From positions 63,139,201-63,203,200 of the forward strand of contig OZ038422.1 of the NCBI GenBank assembly GCA_964036155.1: DNA of 64,000 nt, in the 5' to 3' direction. This DNA comes from Diploscapter coronatus. Taxonomy: Eukaryota > Nematoda > Chromadorea > Rhabditida > Rhabditidae. The notes under the pieces were generated by a model, which ran no database searches, was not told where the DNA came from, and saw only the letters and a program-made list of their open reading frames with translations. Shown piece after piece: positions 47,347 through 64,000 of this stretch; within the stretch, counting starts at the first letter, position 1; every line of letters begins with the position of its first letter. The translations under genes were made by a program, and so were the position numbers.

Positions 47347-47970
47347 AGTAATTTCCGCAATCTGTTTCTCAGCAATTTATGCCTTTGTAGTAGTAGCAGA
47401 AAGGAGCAGATCGCATGCAGTCATGCATAATGTCGTTCCAGTCTTCTCCGGTTATGCATCGAAAAATCACGACCAACGCTTCCTTGCCTGAAACTCGTAT
47501 ATTGAAAACTTGACAACACAATCATGTTATGTTACCTGTCCTAAAATTGACATGCTTGTTCACGGCCATGCCATATTTGACCATCCCAAACATAATCACT
47601 CCTGTGTAGGCGTAGAAAAGTACCAGTAGAAATAGGGCGGAAATAATGAAAAAGCTCCGAAACATGGACATGACGACGGTCAACATCAGCATTTTCAGCG
47701 TCGTGTTTCGGCTGGCGATGGTGAAGAACCGCATGATCGCAATGATATAGCCGAAAGTGTAGGTGAATCTCTTCAGCGACCCAAGATGGGCGTATTTAGA
47801 GGAGGGCAGGGCCACGAAGAAGTGCAGAATGACCCAGATGATTCCCAGACTCGTGATGAGCATGTCCACGCGATTCCTTCTCGACTGCCAGAAACCCGAT
47901 GGCGTGAAGGCGATCATTTTCAGAATTATCTGAAATTGGACATTCTAGTTGAAATTCTCAATTCCCACTT
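47347..47970 (-). pseudogene. Duplicated NALCN domain IV fragment
   Basis: A 0.62 kb copy of 53760-54375. It includes the exon MIAFTPSGFWQSRRNRVDML to [10 protein letters not shown] (47522-47917, two residue changes: YAYTGVIMFG for YAYAGVILFG) and the pore exon with [13 protein letters not shown]. In the copy the pore exon runs into TGA after KGIN-C, where the parent reads INYWETDCG. Both edges are sharp: left at 47347, joined to the kelch 5' region, and right near 47970, just before a kelch 3' piece. It cannot make a channel by itself. Confidence 0.85.
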
Positions 47971-48011
47971 TCCATGAAGTATCATTATGTATTTAGGAAT
48001 CATGAAGTATT

Positions 48012-48358
48012 CAAATTCTGTGTTTTGAGATTCCTCAGCTCCAGTTGATAGTCAAATTTCTCGAATCGCTGATATGAATTATGCAAGAATGAATCATTCT
48101 CTCATTGCCGCTAACGGAAAATTGTATGCAATTGGAGGGTGAGATGAGATTTTGCATATCTTTATACGAAATATTTGTTAATTTAGATTTCAAGGATTAG
48201 GATCTGAAAATCTTTGCAATTCAATCGAGGAATACGATCCACAAACAAATAAATGGCGAGAAGTCGGAATATCGAGAAACTTGCCTACGACTAGCGAAAG
48301 TACTGAGAAGAGAGCACGGACTAATCTTAATAACGAGAATAGATGCCTTCTCAGCTGA
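48012..48358 (+). pseudogene. 3' terminal piece of a kelch gene copy (copy E)
   Basis: Plus-strand remnant of the last two kelch exons: SSAPVDSQISRIADMNYARM, LYAIGG, intron, then FQGLGSENLCNSIEEYDPQT, running on into an unrelated 28-residue tail (stop 48356-48358). There is no start or membrane part. It lies next to the NALCN fragment. The kelch 3' region follows at 48.58-48.73 kb. Confidence 0.7.
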
Positions 48359-49682
48359 ATGCATATTCGAATAGCTGAATTTATATACACGATTATAGTA
48401 CAATGATAAGATTCTTGTCTCTGAAGAGAAAGGAACCTTTAGTTCGATATCCCATCTCTACTTGTTATTTATTATATTCAAATTGGAGAAAACTTTTGTA
48501 TTGGGGATTAATTGTAAATTTGAACGACTTTCACATTTGGAGTATTTACCACTCGTTAACAATAAAATAAAGCTTGATTATAATAATCTCAGATTTCGTA
48601 TAGAAATTTTATTCAATAAAATGAAATAATAATTTAATTTGGATGAGCATGATACAGACAACTCTCGAAGATATCAATAAAGACGCTAAAAATGTCAACT
48701 AAAATAAATATTATTCAAAATATATTTTTAAGTGTGAATGTCAGGGAAAACCCAAGTTTTGCCAAAGTGGGTATTTTCGGGAGTCTGCCAACCGGGCTGA
48801 TTTTCATCTTCTAGAGTAATTTTTCACGCTGATCTCGTGGTGCACCGATAAATACAAGGGGTCGATTTTTAGAACAGAACAAAGCTTATTCGAATCGATT
48901 CTATCTTAATTAGAAAGTGAGACATACTTAGAATGGTTGATTCAATAAGTTAACATCTCTAATTGAATTTTTTTGATAAATCGAAAATCCGGAAAAGAAC
49001 TAAATTTATTTAAAAAAAAAAACGGGGAAAATGTCATTTTTTAGAAAGTTGAAAGAAAACTTATCTAATTCCATTTATTGTGCGGCTGTGCAGCGTCCTT
49101 ACAAGTGGCAGTGGATGGAACCTTTTGAAATTATCGATAATTAGTCAATTAACTAGGAATAAATCTATAATTGGCCAATTAACTTGTCAAGGCAACTTTT
49201 CAACCAAGCGTTGCACATCTTCGGAACATTCTGCATCCAACCATATACAGATCATCACTTTTTCTTACTCCCCTTGAAATTATAACGTTGAAAGCACACA
49301 CACACATACTCGTGAAAATTACTAAAAAGTAGAAAATTAATAAAGAATCGAAAATTACTAAAAAGTAGAAAATTACTAAAAAGTAGAAAATTAGTAAAGA
49401 GTAGAAATAGATAGTGATCTCTCGCAGTTAAATACACGTTTTCAATCGCAGCTCTTGTTTTCTCTTTTCTTCCACAGCACTAAACTCCCCTATCCGCCAC
49501 CTGGCGTTATTAACTCCTTAACTTCTGGAACTGTGAAAATTCGTTGTGTGCTTAGAAAAAGACATTTTAAAAGATTTACTGACCGATTTCTGTTTCAATT
49601 TAGGGTCTTTCGATAATTTGGGTGGAGGTTTTATTTTCAGATTTTTATTATTTGTTTAGCTTATTATTCGATATATGCGAAG

Positions 49683-51579
49683 ATGCTCGAAATGGCAAAC
49701 CATAATGATTCTTCAACTCCTGTAAGTTAAAACTCAATTTTTATTCGATATTCTACATACATTTATGACATATTGTTAAGCCTGCTGTCCGTCCATCTGA
49801 ATCTTTTCAACTAATGGATGCAGATAATCAATCTATGACAGAAACGAGGTGGGAATACAGATGATATAACGGGACATTATGAAATGTGAAATTGCATGGA
49901 ACAAACAATTTAATGCGCGAAATACACAACAAAATTTAAATAACTAAATACTCATTTATTTCATGTAGTTCCATTTTCAGTTGAAACATATACACGCATT
50001 TCTTTTGTCCGAGCTATTTTACGATATTGATTATTACAGATGAATTTGTAGTTTTTTTTTTTAAATAATTTTATTTGCAGAAATATTCAATTATTTATTG
50101 TCTTTCAGGGAAAAACAAGATTTCTCAAATCGTAAATGTCCTTGGTTTAAAAAATCAATTTTCCTATTGGTTCTATTATGCGCATTTATCTTGGCCGGTG
50201 TTGTCATTCTAGTTCTTCTTCAAAATCAACAGGTGCTAGTTCATTATCATTAGTTAACATTTCAATGAATGGATTGCAGCAGAAATTGGACGATTTCAAG
50301 AATGGATTGCAGCAAAAAATTGACATTATGAATGAATTGCAGCAGAATTGGAATATTTCTATGAATAAATTACAGCAGAATTTTGATAAGTCTTTGAAGA
50401 TCTATCAAGATGCCCAATCAAATAGCAGGGATAAAACTTTATTCTATCGTAAGAAATCATATTAAAAACTAAATAAGAGACTTTGAAACGATTCGTAATA
50501 ATTTAGTTCGTTATAAATATGATACATACGAAGGAAGAATATACTTGTTCAATTCATTTACCTGCTCAGTCGGAGAGATTTCAAAATTCTACCATTATTA
50601 TGAGTCACATGAAATAGCAACTGCACAAAATAAAGTAAATTCTTATATTTGTTATTTTGAATAATTTCTTGGGCTTCAGATTTTTGGAATTAACTATGGA
50701 TCATTTGAAATATATGACTTGAATACTGGACAACTTTCAAGAGGTCTTATCAACAAATCCATGAATGATCGACTCAAAGAATTTTACAGGCCCAGTTCCT
50801 CCTGAATGGCGTAGTGGTGCAATTGTCGCTTATTTCAAAGACAAATTGTATTATTTGGATGGATGGAGTTTTATTTCGAGAACTAATCGAGTTGATGTAA
50901 GAAGATCGAATGAAAGTCCATGAAATAATTTATTCAGGTTTTAATAGACGGAAAATGGCAAACAGGACCTGCTTTTCCTCTTTTAATTAGTGATGCTCAA
51001 ACAATAACATGCGATGGAATTTTATACGGTCATATTATAGCATATTCATTATTCTAATTATGGATATTCAGTTATTGATGGTCGTGGAAGTAGAAAGATA
51101 TATCGATTATCAGACGATGAACAGGAATGGATTGAAATTGGAGAGATTCCAGAAAAGCGATATTCTTTCGGAGTTGCATCGCTAAATGGAAAAATTTACA
51201 TAGCTGGAGGAGAGAAGTCGTTAATTTTGTATGGTAAATAACGTATCATTATATATTTTTTAGTGGTGATGATTGGGCATTCAAATCCTGTCTGTGTTTC
51301 GACCCCTCAGCTCCTGTTGACAGTCGAATTTCTCGAATCGCTGATATGAATTATGAAAGACACTTTCATTCGCTTGTTGTCGCTAACAGGAAATTGTATG
51401 CAATCGGAGGGTGAGCTGAAATTTTGCATATATTTATACGAAATATTTGTTAACTTAGATTTCGAAAGACTGAGAAAGGAAGTGACGGTTCCTATAGTAT
51501 AATCTTATTTAATGTCATTGAAGAATACGATCCAAAAACGAATAAATGGCGTGAAGTCGGAAAAATTAACATAGAATAG
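49683..51579 (+). CDS. Kelch/coiled-coil single-span membrane protein, copy C
   Basis: Same architecture as copy B, on the opposite strand. Exon 1 MLEMANHNDSSTP (49683-49721), exon 2 PAVRPSESFQLMDADNQSM, a span-bearing exon (KSIFLLVLLCAFILAGVVIL), a 47-base intron, the coil QKLDDFKNGLQQKIDIM, then kelch parts: RIYLFNSFTCSVGEI, LYYLDGWSF, ILYVIDGRGSRK, IYIAGGEKS, LYAIGGFRK; it ends EEYDPKTNKWREVGKINIE, stop 51577-51579. All introns have GT-AG sites in phase, including the phase-2 intron where copy A has TAG. The first two exons and the 5' region are identical or nearly so to copy A, while the coil is almost that of copy B. The frame is open, so it is probably functional. Confidence 0.75.
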
Positions 51580-52104
51580 AACTTGATTATAATAATCTCA
51601 GATTTCATATTGAAATTTATTCAATAAAATGTGAAATAATAATTTAATTCCAATGGCATGATACAGACAACTCTCGAAAACATCCAAAAGTGATGAGGGA
51701 AAATTGCAACTGAGATAAATATTCCTTTTAATCAGAATTGTATGAACTGAACTTCGAACTATCTGGAGATTTAGTTCATTTCAAATTTGATTTTCTTCGC
51801 TTCAAAAATTCGTCGCTTTTTCTAGAACTTTTGATTTTTTCAACACTTTTAGACTTATTTGTTTGCTATTTGCTGGGATTAATTTTAAAAATTAGCTAAG
51901 TCTATGTTGTGCATCATCAAGTGAGACACATGTACTTTGTAAGTGAACGATTCTTTATTATTCTTCAGAGTTGTAGACGAACATTGAATCATAAGCACTT
52001 GGAGATAAAGCCGTATATGATTTGAGAAGTTCTATCAAATCTATTGACCCGTAATGTTTAGAATAATAGGGGAAAAACCCGGAAATCTCAATGAAATCTA
52101 TGAA

Positions 52105-61500
<9,396 letters not shown>

Positions 61501-64000
61501 TTTGGTCGAGAATAGCTGGAGCTAGCCGAGTTTCGTTCAGAGAATGTTGAGAGACGTGCGGGGGCCGCTCTCTTTTCTGCGTTGTTTCTTCTTCGCTTCG
61601 CGTCGTCGTTTTTCGTCTCGCCTTGTCTTCAGCTTCTGGGTTTTAATATGGACTCCCGAAGGGCCATCGAGAAACGAGCCGCTGAAAAAGAGGGGCCGGG
61701 CCGGGCCGGCTTGGCAGAACAAGAGGAATACTTGGTAGTAGAAAAGGGGGAAATTGAAGAATGGCACTAGAGTGGCTGCCTTGAGAAGCGGGACCTGGTC
61801 CGCTGAGTATCACTGCTGTGGTGAAAAGACTGCCGGCCAAATGGAATATTTCTCCTCGTGAGATTTGTGGCCCGAATAGTTTTTAGCCACTTCTCCTTCC
61901 TCTTCGTCGTCTTAAGTCGTCGTCGTCTTCTTCTTCTTCTTACGAGTGCGAAAGATGGGAATGGGGGCGGGGCATTGTGCTTTAAGCTTAGAAGGCAAAA
62001 GGCCAGTCGCAAGTCACTCACTCAGGCCGTTGATTTGGGTAAATTTGGCTATTGTTAGGCAGAAAACGCTGCTGCAACTGCAGCCGCAAAATGGACGAAA
62101 AAGCCTCTCGAATAGCGAAATTGCGTGACGCGACACACATGATACAGGAAAATTATGCCCCGGGCCAAATTGTATCGCCCAGTCGAATATGAGCGATGTT
62201 TCACACATCGTAAAAGTTTCAAGTAAAAGAAATAAGACCTCACCTAAGGAATAAAGCCGAACAAATAAGCTAATTTACATAAGGCTATGAAAAATTGCGA
62301 AGGGATGAGGGAGCCTAGAAAATTGGCAGCGGAAAGATGGATGAGGAAAAATGGTCACACACGTATGCGAATTGAGAGATGGGTGAATATGAACTACGCA
62401 TATTATGGATTGCTGAATAATTTATAAAGAAGACATATTTTGAATCGAACGAAAATTTAAACAAAAAATTAGCTTTAGAGATTCAGTCTGAGTTGTTATC
62501 TTCTGAAGCTCTGCTAATGAAACGATGCTTGCTGCCACTCTCAGAGACGCAAGAAATCTATTATATAGGGGATTTTCCGAGGTATGTATGGGTCCACAAG
62601 AAAATTGCAACACAATCAATTGCACCGCATAGCACTTTTCCCGCTGTCTTTGTGTCCAGAAAGGCTGAATAATAAACTAAAAAATATGTGAGTGAGAAAA
62701 GTAGAGCAAACATGCTGAATACTGAATTCAGAATTGGCATGGAATGGAATGGAGTTGCTGAACCTAAACGCATTTCGAAGAGGTTCAATGCCTCTATGTG
62801 CTGAATGTGGAAGGGAAGGAAGGAAGGAGTATTAGCTCCGAGAAGTAAACCCGAAATATTAGATGAGAAGACGAAAAAGGTCTTAAACTCGGCACAAAAT
62901 ATAACTACATGTTAGGTGAGATTGCTGAATTTGAACTCTCCGCTAAAAGTAACGTGTGAAAAGATGCGCACCACACCACACGACCTTAATGAGACGCATT
63001 GAATTGAAACAAACAGAAAGTCGCGAAGGGGTAATGGAGAAAATTGAAGAGTCCAAGGGAGGGGGAAATGAAAATGAGTCTGAATCCAAAGACCACACAA
63101 TCCCGATGATGACGATTCTTTTGTCAGAACAAGAATTTAGCCTTCCCTTCTCATACATACTAAACATATTCGGCTAATATATAAATTGGGTCGTCAAATA
63201 TATGTAAATTTTGAACTTTTTACATCATCTTTCTTAAGAGTATATTTTGAATTTTAAATTAAGATAAACTTATATTGGATAAATTTTACGCCTATTTGAA
63301 GAAGACAAATGAATTCATGCTATTTCTGAAGTAAAGCATTCGAAAAGCTGTTCTCTTAATTTGTTTAGCTCCAGAGCCTATGCTGAATAAGCTATGCCCT
63401 ATTCAAATTCAGAAAAGGTGTATGAAAAACCCATTCGAACATTATGTAAAGAAAAGCAAGTTGAGGGTGGGGAAATGCAGCTAAAATTCGACGCGAATTC
63501 CTCAGCGAAAAGGGGTCGAATGACTCCTTCTCCGAGAGAAGTCTGCAGAGTTGTGCATTCGAACCGATGCGAGGGCCGAAGCACGACGACAACAAATTAG
63601 ATTATGCCCCCTATCTTCGACAAGCACAAAGTGTGTGTATTTAGAGGACGAAACCTAGCTCAAGTATTAAAGAGATAGGGCAAATGACCAGTACAATTAG
63701 AGGAAAGTGTTGGGGATATTTAGTAATATCGTGAAGTTGAATACATGCTGACACTTAATTACCTCTATGTATATATTCAATATATTTAAATCAATTAGAT
63801 ATAAATTGCTACAAAATTATGAAATAAATATCGTCATATGAATGCTCACCAGGAATGTACAAAATAAAATTTTTGTATATTCCTGATGCGCACTAACTTG
63901 ACCAAAAATAGTTTTATTATGTTACGATATTTACATATCGCCATTTAACGCTAGTAACGATCTATTTTGATAGTTAGCAGGATTAGATTATTTGAAAACT
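61501..64000. other. Region upstream of NALCN, no gene recognised
   Basis: 2.5 kb to the window edge. It contains a TCG/TTC trinucleotide tract (about 61905-61942), Gly/Pro-coding GC-rich sequence near 61690-61720 that looks like chance, and an imperfect hairpin at 63850-63892 (CCAGGAATGTACAAAA against TTTTTGTATATTCCTG). Probably the promoter region of NALCN. No further exons are recognised. Confidence 0.4.
63850..63892. repeat. Short inverted repeat
   Basis: CACCAGGAATGTACAAAA is followed after a few bases by TTTTTGTATATTCCTGATG, its near reverse complement. It may be a hairpin or the remnant of a small fold-back element. Confidence 0.5.

Larger units (their letters stand above)
39200..51800. 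repeat. Duplicated, partly inverted gene cluster
   Basis: Copy A plus its 5' region (39.2-42.5 kb, minus strand) is mirrored by copy C (48.6-51.8 kb, plus strand). The segment 40.85-42.49 kb is near-identical in reverse to 48.62-50.21 kb: short reading frames at 41626-41808 and 41786-41983 recur residue for residue at 49255-49437 and 49080-49277. Copy B (45.0-47.35 kb, minus) shares the same 5' region up to a sharp break at about 47347 (equivalent to about 41745). Between the arms lie a RecQ5 piece, copy B, a NALCN piece and a kelch 3' piece. Confidence 0.85.

Noticed and set aside
50178..50465. Continuous 95-codon reading (MRIYLGRCCHSSSSSKSTG...) in kelch copy C
   Set aside because: It reads the membrane-span exon in the wrong frame. 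A 47-base GT-AG intron joins the true span frame to the coil in phase, and the same is true for copy B.
61544..61840. GC-rich open frames near the NALCN start
   Set aside because: They overlap on both strands and are driven by local GC-rich and trinucleotide repeats; no family match.
63394..63600. 68-codon plus-strand frame near the window end
   Set aside because: Isolated, with no motif or splice partner; the opposite strand is equally open.

Overview
The window is nuclear DNA from a small-genome invertebrate, most likely a free-living nematode of the rhabditid type; the species cannot be read from the sequence. The evidence is: protein-coding genes cut by many short AT-rich introns (mostly 45-60 bases) with TTTCAG-like acceptors; several genes whose ATG lies just behind a TTTCAG-like acceptor, as expected for spliced-leader trans-splicing; and genes with clear nematode counterparts (lam-1, bicd-1, odr-8/UFSP2, ssu-2, nca). 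Exon joins were made by eye from reading frame, splice sites and protein-family knowledge, so single boundaries may be off.

Layout. 34-7415 (-): laminin beta, 3' end cut by the window edge. 9133-10641 (+): unrecognised membrane protein. 10981-12020 (-): unrecognised protein with a hydrophobic N-terminus and a duplicated module. 13315-15678 (+): non-alpha nicotinic acetylcholine receptor-type subunit. 16152-16899 (+): small secreted, neuropeptide-like precursor. 17827-20332 (-): AMSH/STAMBP JAMM deubiquitinase. 23182-24650 (+): SSUH2/ssu-2. 25657-26410 (+): small secreted PAN-like protein. 26899-30671 (-): Bicaudal-D dynein adaptor. 31618-35276 (-): UFM1-specific protease 2. 35648-38414 (-): TraB-domain membrane protein. 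52105-61500 (-): NALCN sodium-leak channel.

The accessory part is 39.1-51.8 kb, between TRABD and NALCN. It holds three full-length copies of an unusual gene (single membrane span, short coiled-coil repeat, kelch repeats), two truncated 3' pieces of it, a broken RecQ5 helicase piece and a 0.6 kb copy of NALCN domain IV. Around 6 kb of spacer is flanked by two near-identical inverted arms of about 1.6 kb. Copy A has an in-frame stop, copy B looks intact and copy C is a mosaic of A-like and B-like sequence. This is the most interesting part of the window.

Several non-autonomous DNA transposons can be delimited by their inverted ends and target duplications, mostly in introns. One fold-back element fills a BICD intron and contains its 3' splice site. 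TRABD, UFSP2 and BICD lie head to tail on one strand and could be co-transcribed. The other genes have unrelated jobs (basement membrane, receptor, ubiquitin and UFM1 proteolysis, dynein transport, membrane excitability), and no single pathway links them.
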